NCBI RefSeq assembly: GCF_010093595.1
Contig: NW_022985442.1
Span: 1,367,456 to 1,431,455 of the forward strand
From: Mytilinidion resinicola
Taxonomy: Eukaryota; Ascomycota; Dothideomycetes; Mytilinidiales; Mytilinidiaceae
DNA: 64,000 bases
Reading direction: 5' to 3'
The notes beneath the pieces were generated by a model. It was not told where the DNA came from, ran no database searches, and worked only from the letters and a program-made list of their open reading frames with translations. The position numbers were made by a program, and so were the translations under genes. Below, piece by piece: positions 55,710-64,000 of this stretch; within the stretch, counting starts at the first letter, position 1; each line of letters begins with the position of its first letter.

Positions 55710-56370
55710 CTCGTGAAGCCCTCGTGGCGGCCACCACTCTCCTTCCAGGCAGGTTTCGCTGCTGCTGGAGGATGATGCCGCCCCCAACTCTGCTGCTCCT
55801 GCGTATCAGGCAGTCTCACTTTGCGAGCCTCTGATTAGTCGCGGGGCTAGGCTAGAAGATGCATCTCACGCTGCTGGCTACAGCGGTCAATCCGCAACGG
55901 CCGTAGCGGCCTTTTGGACACTCCAGCGCGCCAGCACCAATGAGGCCGGGCATGAAGACAGCACGAAGCCTCTCTCGGCTGGCGGCTCGCGTCCTTCGCC
56001 GGACGTGGCCACCTCGACGCTGAAAAGTACGCTGTCGGGGGCGGAGCGACTGGAGCCCGAGATGCTCGCCTTTGCGCTGCTTTTGCGCGGTCGAATCCCC
56101 GAGGACCACAGCCTGTCGGCGAAGCGTGTGCACGCTGGCCTGAGCTGCCCGAAAGCCGCTTCAAAGAGCCTGCACCATGGCGGTGGAGTCAAAGACACGG
56201 CGGCCCATTCGCACATGGCAGCCGTACATAATGGAAGCCCGTCGCTCTATTCAGCCAGCCTCCGCCCCCTCGTTGTGCCTGCAGTCTCTCACACTGGCCC
56301 CGCCCCGAGTCCCATCAGCCCTTGCAGACGGCCGTCCGCAGCATTGAGCACTGACGCCGCGCGTGGCTGA
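55710..56370 (+). other. 660-bp stop-free frame without start codon
   Basis: One plus-strand frame is open from just after a TGA near 55709 to TGA 56368, about 220 codons. No ATG occurs in its first 100 codons. Its composition (for example VSLLLEDDAAPNSAAPAYQ, SGAERLEPEMLAFALLLRG) is protein-like in places. The region is GC-rich, which lowers the chance of stops. It could be an internal exon of a gene whose other parts I could not find, a relic, or chance. Confidence 0.25.
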
Positions 56371-56631
56371 TCTCCAAGCACGCAGCCCAGCAGTCAGCCC
56401 TGTGGAGGAGCTTAGACGAGAGGCTCCTGCTCTCACGGCCCGCGAGTCACCACGGCCTCACCCATAAGCCAAGCGCCCCCAGCTAGGGAGGGGGCGTCTG
56501 GCGCCTGACTGCGCTCCAACTCCTCGCAAACCATTCCGACGTCTACCTCTCGCGGCCATTTCCTTTGTTGCCCTCTGGTGGGATATGTGCTGCCCCTCCC
56601 TTCCCTGCCTGCGCTCGCGAGACGTGGAACC

Positions 56632-58542
56632 ATGCTCGTGAGCATGTTGACAGCCGACCACGCAGCCAAACACGGCACCCAATTCACACCACCCTTCGCC
56701 GACTCTCTCTCCGACGCCTCGCCCTCGACCCGCTCGCCGCTGTCCATCTTTAACCTGGCCTCATGGCGCCCTCAGTACCCCGTCACTCCCTTGGAGCTCC
56801 CTCCTACCGTCCTCTCCGAGCACGTCCTCTCGAATGGAGCCATAAAACCCGCCAAAAACATCATGTTTGCGGACCCCGAGGCCTCTCGCCCGCTTTCTTT
56901 TGACCAGTCCCGGCCCACTTCGTCCGGCAGCGGAGCCTCAGAGGACACCAGACGCAAGAAGCGCGCCCCTCGCGCCAAAACAACCTACAACCTCGCCCAT
57001 CCGCCCCCACCCATCCGTCCTAGCAAGAAGCTCCATCTGCGGCCCAAGGTCTACCTCCAGCTGCAGCAGGTGCTTCCCTCGACGCGACCAAAGCCCGTGT
57101 ATGAAGTAATCCCGTCCGCCGTTTTTGTGCCCAGGCATGTCCGGAAGTTTGCGCGCGTCTTCAAGTCCAAGGACAAGCTCGGGCCATCTGACCTCCTCAT
57201 TGTGAAGGCTGAGCAATACGGACTGACCGATGACGAAGACAGCTCCGACGACGAGCGCTTCAGCTCCCGCGATGTCATTGGCGTCATATGCACCGGGAAG
57301 AAGGAGGAGAACAAGCCATGCAAGACGGAGATCTTGATGGACGATGGTTCCAACTGGGATGCAGTCCCCATGCCCAATGGCGGCTACGAATTCGTCTGCA
57401 CGGACGAGCATGGGCTGCAGCTCAAGTGTCGTTGGATAGCGCGCCACAGTCCGTCCAGACGTGCTTCCTCTCTGCCCAGTCCAGGGTCGCTCGAGGACAA
57501 GAAGTTCATCTTCAGTACCATCAGCACCAACTCGAGACGGCATCCCATTATTGCTACCATGACTCGCTCCAGTATCGACGTCTTCGATTCGTATACGATG
57601 CCCACGACCACATCATCCCATGCGGCTTCACCCGTCCACACTCCCCTTCAGACCCCCTCGGTTGTGTCGGACGCCGGCTTCTTCATCGACGCTGAACACC
57701 TGAACGCTGAACGTGCCCCTATAATAACAGAACATACTCTTCGCAAACTAATTACAATCTCTGGCATCTGGGTTGGCTTTCGCGAGGGCTGGTCGAATGT
57801 GTTTAGCTACAACAAAGCACCATGTCTTACACCCCTGAACACATGTACTCCCGCCTCAGCTTCAACCTCCAAATCCCGCCCTGTGGTCCCTACGCGCGTT
57901 GTATCTATGCCAGTGTTCGACTCCCCCGCCACCCCTACCTTTCCGGATGAAAATCGTCGTACTCTGCCTAAACTCCTCCGCAGCAGCACCCAGATTATAA
58001 ATCGCCATTCCGTAGGTCGGACACCCTCCCCCTCCGGTGCGACCTCCACCACGGGATCTCCTACAACCCCCGAGCCTGCCCGGGCCAAAAGATCAAATTC
58101 CACTGGCTCGGCATTCTCCTCAACACGCGGCCGAAACAGCCTCCGCAAGCGTTTCGGTCTGACTCCTGAAGACCTCAGCCTGCCAGAAAGCGAGGTAGAG
58201 CGTGAGCGCGAGAAAAGCATGGAACTCTTCCGCAACTCTCTCCTGCAGCAAAATAGACAGACGAACCCTGTACAGCCTCCGCCCATTCGCATCGCTCAAG
58301 CGACACCGCAGCACACGCCCACGCCATCTCCGAGGCGCTCGACCTCCAAGAGAGTAAAAGCAAACTCTGTAGATTACTCTGCGGGAACGACGGCGGGCCT
58401 GTGGGACACTGGTGACCGCGATCGACCTACCAGCATGTTCATTGACGGAGAGGTGAATGGAAAGGGCGGCAGGAGGCCAAAAAGGAGCGGCGGACGGTTG
58501 CGACGCATGTTCGGGATTTTCAAGAAGAATCACAGCGCCTAA
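56632..58542 (+). CDS. fungal-specific basic Ser/Thr-rich protein
   Basis: A single exon of 636 residues from ATG 56632 (upstream in-frame codons include only a GTG). After a disordered N-terminus, residues about 125-290 form a conserved-looking core: KKLHLRPKVYLQLQQVLP, then PKPVYEVIPSAVFVPRHVRK, then SDLLIVKAEQYG. It also includes TEILMDDGSNWDAVPMPNGG and YEFVCTDEHGLQLKCRWIAR, which look like small beta-domain strands. A further core segment is HTLRKLITISGIWVGFREGW. The last 220 residues are Ser/Thr/Pro-rich, ending in a strongly basic tail (GRRPKRSGGRLRRMFGIFKK) that could bind membrane or nucleic acid. I recognise it as a recurrent filamentous-fungal protein without known function. Confidence 0.85.
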   Translation: MLVSMLTADHAAKHGTQFTPPFADSLSDASPSTRSPLSIFNLASWRPQYPVTPLELPPTVLSEHVLSNGAIKPAKNIMFADPEASRPLSFDQSRPTSSGSGASEDTRRKKRAPRAKTTYNLAHPPPPIRPSKKLHLRPKVYLQLQQVLPSTRPKPVYEVIPSAVFVPRHVRKFARVFKSKDKLGPSDLLIVKAEQYGLTDDEDSSDDERFSSRDVIGVICTGKKEENKPCKTEILMDDGSNWDAVPMPNGGYEFVCTDEHGLQLKCRWIARHSPSRRASSLPSPGSLEDKKFIFSTISTNSRRHPIIATMTRSSIDVFDSYTMPTTTSSHAASPVHTPLQTPSVVSDAGFFIDAEHLNAERAPIITEHTLRKLITISGIWVGFREGWSNVFSYNKAPCLTPLNTCTPASASTSKSRPVVPTRVVSMPVFDSPATPTFPDENRRTLPKLLRSSTQIINRHSVGRTPSPSGATSTTGSPTTPEPARAKRSNSTGSAFSSTRGRNSLRKRFGLTPEDLSLPESEVEREREKSMELFRNSLLQQNRQTNPVQPPPIRIAQATPQHTPTPSPRRSTSKRVKANSVDYSAGTTAGLWDTGDRDRPTSMFIDGEVNGKGGRRPKRSGGRLRRMFGIFKKNHSA

Positions 58543-59202
58543 ATCATGAGCGAAGCGAAATAGTCCGTGGGCCGGATAGCGTTTCATTGCTATACATTTC
58601 CTTCGAGATACCAGTCTGGGTGGTTTTTGTTTGTATATATGTTTCCTTCTCGTGTCTATTTCCAACATCATTGTCACAAACCTCGCGACGCGCATATCTC
58701 TTTTTCGTACCCGCATTACCTCGGCGTTGGAACAGTGTCACGGCTGTTACTACGGCCATCTCTCATCTCTGCTGGCGTTTCTCGCCATTCCTCATTGTTA
58801 CAAGCAGGAGCTTTAGCTCATCCTCAGGCACCTAAAAGGCTCACATGAGCACGGCGTTATTCCTTTTGTGTAGTTGCATATTTTCGCGGCAGGGCGAGCC
58901 TGTTTTCGGCTTGTTATGCATTGTGGTTAAGATCTAGCCATTGTATAGTATCACTATAGGAACTCTCGGTGTGAATAGGAAGGAGTTGAATATCTTCAAG
59001 AGACGGATCATCGATAACGGTGGGACCAGTCAACCCGAATTCAACACAAGTCGTTACCTTCATGGTCCGAGTCTCGCTTATCATCTTTCATCGTGGCTAC
59101 CTCTTGTGCATCGAATTCGCTGGTCTTACTGGCATCTAGTGTGAATTTCGTGTTGCGTCAAATTCTTCCTCTATTCTCAGCCCCCCTCCCTCCCTCTCTC
59201 TC
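58543..59202. other. convergent 3' flanks, no gene seen
   Basis: 3' flanks of the 636-residue protein (plus) and the 2EXR-like protein (minus). T-rich, with short frames only. Confidence 0.5.
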
Positions 59203-60161
59203 TCACCTCAACCCCCTAACCGCCAACTGCATCCTGCGACTCCAACCCCCGTACAACCACCCCGCTCTATCTGCCTCATCATAATACCACCGTTCCCAAT
59301 CTGCATCACAGTCAGCACAATCCGCTCTACTTCGCATCCCTCTCCTCCACTCCCAAAAACAACAAAACCTCACTCACCATCCGGAAACACCCCTTTCCCC
59401 TTCATCTCCGCCCAACTCCTCCCCTCCTCTCCCTGCGCCCCCTGCACAATATCCGCCCCCCTCCCCCTCGTCGCCGTCAACCGCACCTCCTTCCCAGCAC
59501 CACTCCCACCCACCCACACACTCACACTCGCCCCCGACCTCGCCCCATCCTTCCCCTTCAGCGCCCGATCCCACTCCCCCACCCTCGCAAGCCCGCCCCA
59601 CTGCGCCTCCCCCGCCGTCCGCGCCACAAGCCGCAGCTCCTGCCACCCGTCGCTCGCTACCAGCCTGCCCACCTCGCTCGCCACGCCCTCGGCCGCCGTC
59701 CCGCCGAACGCATCCTCCACCTCCAGCTCGCGCACCCGCAGCCCCGGCAGCAGCGCCAGCGCCGCCGCGAAGCCATACGTCGCGTAGTACCGCATGCCGC
59801 GGTCCGTGTGCAGCGGGAAGGGGTAGGCGGTGACGCGGATGCGGCGGAGGTGGGAGAGGGTGGCGGGCGCGAGGGGGACGAGGGTGGTGAGGAGGCTTTC
59901 TGTGGAGGGGAAGCGCAGGGTGGTGGCCGCGAGGAGGTGGGGGCGGGCTTCGTGGTGGAGTTGGGAGGAGGTGCGGAGGAGGGCGGTGCGGTGGGAAGGG
60001 GGGAGGGGTTTGGGAGAGGAGGAGGAGGAGGAGGACGGGGTGGGGAGGGCGTGCGTGATGACGAGGTCGGCGAAGACGAGGGCGTAGATGAGGTCGCGGA
60101 GTTCGAGGGGGAGGCGGAGGAGGGGTGGGGTGGTGGTGAGAGGGGCCGGTTGTGATGGCAT
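59203..60161 (-). CDS. 2EXR/F-box-like fungal protein
   Basis: Two exons (60161-59378, 59300-59203) encode 293 residues. The intron is 77 bp, with a GTGAGT donor, a TGCTGAC branch point and a GATGCAG acceptor. Without splicing the frame ends at the donor, which is itself a stop (GAG TGA). With splicing it gains a 32-residue tail (DWERWYYDEADRAGWLYGGW) of convincing protein character. The N-terminal LLRLPLELRDLIYALVF matches the LPxELRxxIY signature of the 2EXR (F-box-like) domain, abundant in fungal proteins of unknown function. The coding strand is extremely C-rich in its first half and G-rich in its second, switching near 59830. An adaptor role in protein turnover is possible but unproven. 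Confidence 0.75.
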
Positions 60162-60851
60162 TGTTGGGATGGAAAAGGAGGAAGATGATGTCCTAAATGA
60201 AACTTGACGCGTGAGAGACAAAGCCAATTGTCCAGTATGGAACTCGCGATAGAATAGAAAAGAAGGATTCGATGGTAACACAGAATGATCTTGACAGGGC
60301 TGAAGTCCGACCGCGGGAGCCCTCCCATTTATTCGTCATTCCGCCCTCCTCTACCTCGGAGCGGGCGTCTATCAGATGACGCGGAAGCTGAATTCTAGGT
60401 CCTGTGTGGCTGCTGATGCAGGACGATGGCGATAAAGCAGTCAGGCCTTCTATTCGGCCGTTTGCAAGCGCTCCCGCTGCGTGCAGGCGGGCTGTCGTCT
60501 ATTCCAACGCTGAGGTCAGCGCGGCGTTTTGCTATTGTACTAAGTTGTAGACTTCAGCCGCATGCTGCATGAATGGGAAGTGGGCATGCGTGAAACAGTT
60601 GGGCAAATATAAAGTTAAGTGTGTATAGCTGAGTTCGAAGAGTTATCAATGTATGTACACTGTCCTATGCTAACCAGAGCTATGAACAATGGCTGCATTT
60701 GAGATGCAGCTGGGTATCGAAAGAGCTGTATGTTTCAGCCGCCCTTTGCCACTCGCTGTGCTCGCTCGCTAATCGGATTTACCGTCCTTACGTCCTTGCT
60801 TTGTTTACTTGAATCAAATCCATGAATTGTTTTTGCTGTCTCGTTCCTGTT
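60162..60851. other. intergenic, no gene seen
   Basis: Promoter of the 2EXR-like gene and the 3' flank of the cis-prenyltransferase gene. No supported gene. Confidence 0.5.
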
Positions 60852-62056
60852 TCAGTCCTCCTTGTCTCGTAGCCGGCCTCCTGAATTCTCTAGCTCCTTC
60901 TTTCGTTGCCATTGCCATTCCACCAGCACAGGCAGGAATTGCCGTAGATCAAACTCGGGCCATAGACAGTCGAGAAAGACGATGGAGGTATTCTGGTGGC
61001 ACTGCCAGAGCATGAAGTCGCTCAGGCGCTGGACGCCTGATGTGCGGACTAGGAGATCCAATGGCGGTGCTTCGGCGGTCAACATGTTCGCGGTCAAGGT
61101 CTCCGCTGTGATTGACTCTGAGTCCGGGTATACCTCTCGTATCTTCTCGTTCGTGTCGGCAGGATCCGCGAGAGTAGGCGCAGAGGATTCGGGGTAGGCG
61201 TCGGCCGAGCTATAATCCTGACCGTTTTCTTGGGAAGACTTAGAAGAGGAGGTTGACGCAGAGCGTGATGATGAGTTCTGGGATTGTGCGTCCTCGGGCA
61301 CTGAATGGTTGGTCTGCGCCCGGAGGTTGCGGGTTATGTGGGTTTCAGAGAAGGGACGCTTGAGGGGAGGTGGGATTGGTTTGCTGAAGTTCGAGACAGT
61401 CTTTTGGACCGCGCCAGTGATCTCTTCTCGCGATGTGTAAGGGAAGCAAACATTCAGGATGCATCTAGTACATGTTAGCCTTAGGTAATAACCAGGAATA
61501 TTTGCACACTTGCCTTGTGTTCTTCTCAGTCAACTTGATGGCGGCGTCCACTCTTTCCAGAACATCAGGTCTGACCATTTCTCGTTGTCCGAGGATTCGA
61601 ATGGAGGCGCCATATCGGTCAAGTAGAGCTCCATGCTGTGACAATTGAGTCAACTTGGTCTTGGCCATCTCCATGAGAGCGTCGACTTCGTATTTGGAGC
61701 GCTTGAAGTTCTCAATGCTGAAGGCGTAAACCGTGACAACTTTCACTCCGGATTTGTAGCACACTTCAAGGATCTAACGGAGAGATTAGCATCATGGTCA
61801 GCAGGGAGTGTCAGGTATGGAGACCACCCACCCGCGCCAGAGCTTCAAAGCCCAGATTATGACCCTCGACAGTCTCCAGATGGTTGTTCCTGGCAAACCG
61901 CCGGTTCCCGTCCATCACAAATGCAACGTGCTGTGGAATTGGGCCTTGACGCAGAGCTCCAATCAACAATTCTCGGAGCTGACGTATGCCCCAGGTGACG
62001 GGAGGGCTGGAGGCAAACCATTGGCGCATGCGGGAATGGTAGATAGAGTCGCCCAT
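60852..62056 (-). CDS. RER2: dehydrodolichyl diphosphate synthase (cis-prenyltransferase)
   Basis: Three exons (62056-61832, 61773-61514, 61464-60852) encode 365 residues. The first intron is 58 bp (GTGGGT...GTTAG). The second is 49 bp with a GC donor (AAG|GCAAGT) and a TACTAG acceptor, and only this join restores NTRCILNVCFPYTSREEIT. The enzyme elongates farnesyl diphosphate with isopentenyl diphosphate to the dolichol precursor at the ER, needed for N- and O-glycosylation. FVMDGNRRFA carries the catalytic Asp49. EGHNLGFEALARILEVC and VTVYAFSIENFKRS are substrate-binding motifs. LVRTSGVQRLSDFMLWQ holds the diphosphate-binding Arg/Ser. About 100 Ser/Thr/Glu-rich residues are inserted between TSREEI and the LVRTSG motif. 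The assignment is RER2/SRT1 subfamily, and the two cannot be told apart here. Confidence 0.93.
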
Positions 62057-62634
62057 GGTGGAGTATCGAAATGGCGGTTGCTGAGGTGATTCGTGGCTCA
62101 AACAGATGTGCTGGATGGCAACGGAAGTGGTGCTTTTGGGTGAATCGCGGAGGTCAGACGAGAGCGAAGGGACGACAACGAGGGCAACGTGTCTAGATAG
62201 ACTGCAATGGCATGAATAAGGCCCCGCACAATGTCCAGACGTGCACAAGGGGCGGTGTCAGTGTCCCCGGCTGCGGCGTGGTGGACATGTGTAGCTAGCT
62301 TCGCAGCAATGTTGAGCTGCGTCGACTTGAGGCTGCGCGGCGTCCCGGTTCAGGCCCACTCTTGTTTTTCGAAACGCGGCCCGGGCGCCTGGTAGCCGAT
62401 CGCACCGCCGGATGGGCTTCTGCCATTATTGCAACACCACAGACGCGACCCGCAGACTCTGCAGAGGCCGCGTTGGGAGAGGACGGATGGTTGTTCTGCA
62501 CGCTCCTGTGGTGCGAACACGCCCCTCGCCCGACGCCTTGTCGCTGTGTCGGGGCCAGCATTCCGCCGCCGCCTGATTATCTCACCACCACCTCAACATC
62601 TTCGTTCATAGTTTCCGATATCTCCATCACGAAC
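62057..62634. other. divergent promoter region
   Basis: 578 bp between the divergent start codons of the cis-prenyltransferase and the last gene. No other gene is seen. The last 60 bp are C-rich on the plus strand, as in other leaders in this window. Confidence 0.55.
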
Positions 62635-64000
62635 ATGGCTACCACACACCCGCCGACTACTCTCCAGGTAGCGGAGCAACTTGCCGATGGCTTCATCGCC
62701 CTTAGTGGGGAATACCAGCTGCTGGCCGACCAGCACCGCGAGCTAGAGAGCAAACTGTTATGGGCAAAGCAGCAGGTACGTTCATCTATCTCGCGCCCAA
62801 GGAACTCCCTTCTGTCCCTCTTTTTATGATGAAACAAATTAGCTCTAGATCTGTAGCTGCTATGCGGCGAAGATAGAATATTTCAAATTGACTCTGAACC
62901 CTTTGAATGCCCCTCTGACGCTTTCGGACTTCTTACTCCACTCCGAGCTGACGAATCTGCACAGTATCTCGACCTTCTGAAAAGATTTTCGCCCACCACT
63001 GCAGCGGCAGAGCATCGTGCTTTCCTCCAGGACCTCGAGCAGCCTGCATCGGTTCCTCTCGTCCCACGACCCGACTGGCTAGCCCAGCTCTCCACACATG
63101 ACGACGGCGAGAGACGGACTCGCGCATACATTATCCGACAGGCAAGCATATCAGCAGAACAGATACGCGCGAACTCTGATGACGAGGTGGGCGTGAAGAT
63201 TTGGAACGGTCCGTCCGCCGACCGGGAGTCGGCTTCAGTTTCTGCACCTAGCAGGTCGCACATGGACTCGACTCTTGGCCTTGAACGAGACTTCACTATC
63301 CCAGGGACTCCAAGCAGGCTTGGCTGTCCATTTGCCGCCACGCCTAGCGGCAGGAGAGTTTCGACAAGCGGTCGGCAAAGCCCGCTAGGTGGGAGTCCTC
63401 TAGCTACTCCCCGAAGTTCCATGTCGATGTCACGAATTATGCAACACGGCCGAAGGTCGAAACGACCCTCGTTCCATGATCCTATCCGGGCTGAAATATG
63501 TGGTATTGACAGCCACGTCGATCCCGTCTCTGGCGCCGAATCTGTCGCCTCAGGATCCGCACCCGTCTGCCCTATCCGCTTCCTAGACCAACACTCGCCT
63601 GAAGAGGTGGCCAAGTACTTTGAGAACCACAAGCACGAAATTCCTCGTAGTCATGAGGTCTGCGTCAAGCGCTTCCAGTCCAATACAGAGAGTATCAAAC
63701 AGCTGGACGCCAAGTACGGCAATCTCGTCAGCATGATCCAGGGCCTCGGCGTAAAGCACCAGCCCTGGCTACCGAAAGAGCCTGAAGAGGATGAGGATGA
63801 GGCCATCGAACGACAGTCGGGGGATCGAGTTGAGAAGTGGGCCAAAGCCGTCAGCGAAAGTCTGCACGATGAGGACGAAGCCATCGCGGACACACATGTT
63901 GATGAAGTAAACATTCCTGACGACATGGACCGCACGCCACATTTCGACCGGCCTCTGAAGGAAATCCGTGTCGGCGAGTCTCCAAGTCGTCCCTGGGGTA
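62635..64000 (+). CDS. conserved fungal coiled-coil protein, 3' truncated by window
   Basis: Exon 1 is 62635-62775. After an 81-bp intron (GTACGT...CTGTAG), exon 2 runs from 62857 to the window edge without a stop, so at least 428 residues are visible. Exon 1 encodes MATTHPPTTLQVAEQLADGF and EYQLLADQHRELESKLLWAK, a likely coiled coil. Exon 2 contains a Ser-rich middle. A conserved-looking block follows (CPIRFLDQHSPEEVAKYFEN, then HKHEIPRSHEVCVKRFQSN, then LDAKYGNLVSMIQGLGVKHQ). It ends in an acidic segment (PEEDEDEAIE). The block resembles a protein widespread in filamentous fungi, but I know no function. The acceptor was chosen as the only one of three nearby AGs that keeps the frame. Confidence 0.8.

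Noticed and set aside
62883..63632. 249-codon minus-strand frame
   Set aside because: It is an antisense shadow of the second exon of the conserved fungal coiled-coil protein.
1..64000. CRISPR array, prokaryotic operons or bacterial ribosome-binding sites
   Set aside because: The window is plainly fungal nuclear DNA with spliceosomal introns. No spaced palindromic repeat arrays are present.

Overview
The window is nuclear DNA from a filamentous ascomycete (Pezizomycotina). The evidence is short introns of mostly 45-110 bp with GT(R)AGT donors, CTAAC/CTAAT branch points and CAG/TAG acceptors. Housekeeping genes are of clear filamentous-fungal type: BLM10/PA200, PSF3, MPG1, a cis-prenyltransferase and a PSP1-domain protein. 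There are also lineage-restricted membrane and 2EXR-type proteins. A dothideomycete is my guess, not something shown. Gene density is low: about seventeen credible protein genes and one tRNA gene, separated by multi-kilobase stretches with no intact gene.

Layout. 0-7 kb: a small PIR-like secreted-protein ORF, a decayed multi-exon gene full of stops, a 21-bp minisatellite, two further gene relics and a three-copy ~150-170 bp repeat. 7-13.5 kb: a three-exon membrane protein and a 1044-residue PSP1-domain protein, both on the minus strand. 13.5-19.6 kb: no intact gene, but a broken remnant resembling the middle region of a zinc-cluster transcription factor. 19.8-24.4 kb: a 720-residue transglutaminase-like protein (plus) and an RNase H with a repeated coiled-coil tail (minus). 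25-28.3 kb: a frameshifted 2H phosphoesterase and mannose-1-phosphate guanylyltransferase. 29-33 kb: a type I membrane protein and a spliced dsRNA-binding-like protein. 33-36.4 kb: GC-rich, no supported gene. 36.4-51 kb is the densest block: an A/B-barrel (Dabb) protein, a serine carboxypeptidase, BLM10, PSF3, tRNA-His and a multi-pass membrane protein. 52-64 kb: a SET-domain methyltransferase, a fungal-specific 636-residue protein, a 2EXR-like protein, the dolichol cis-prenyltransferase and the 5' part of another fungal-specific protein.

The genes do not form an obvious pathway cluster. Two loosely share a theme: MPG1 makes GDP-mannose and the cis-prenyltransferase makes the dolichol backbone, both needed for protein glycosylation. 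BLM10/PSF3 and the cis-prenyltransferase/last gene are divergent pairs on short shared promoter regions. Exon models were built by hand from splice motifs, and nearly all intron-containing models were checked to keep an intact reading frame over their full length.

Features that stand out are a recurrent switch of the coding strand from C-rich to G-rich inside many genes, three probable GC-AG introns (one directly after the start codon), a tRNA-His intron complementary to its own anticodon, and an RNase H with three 31-residue tail repeats. Several gene relics carry stop patterns compatible with C-to-T decay.
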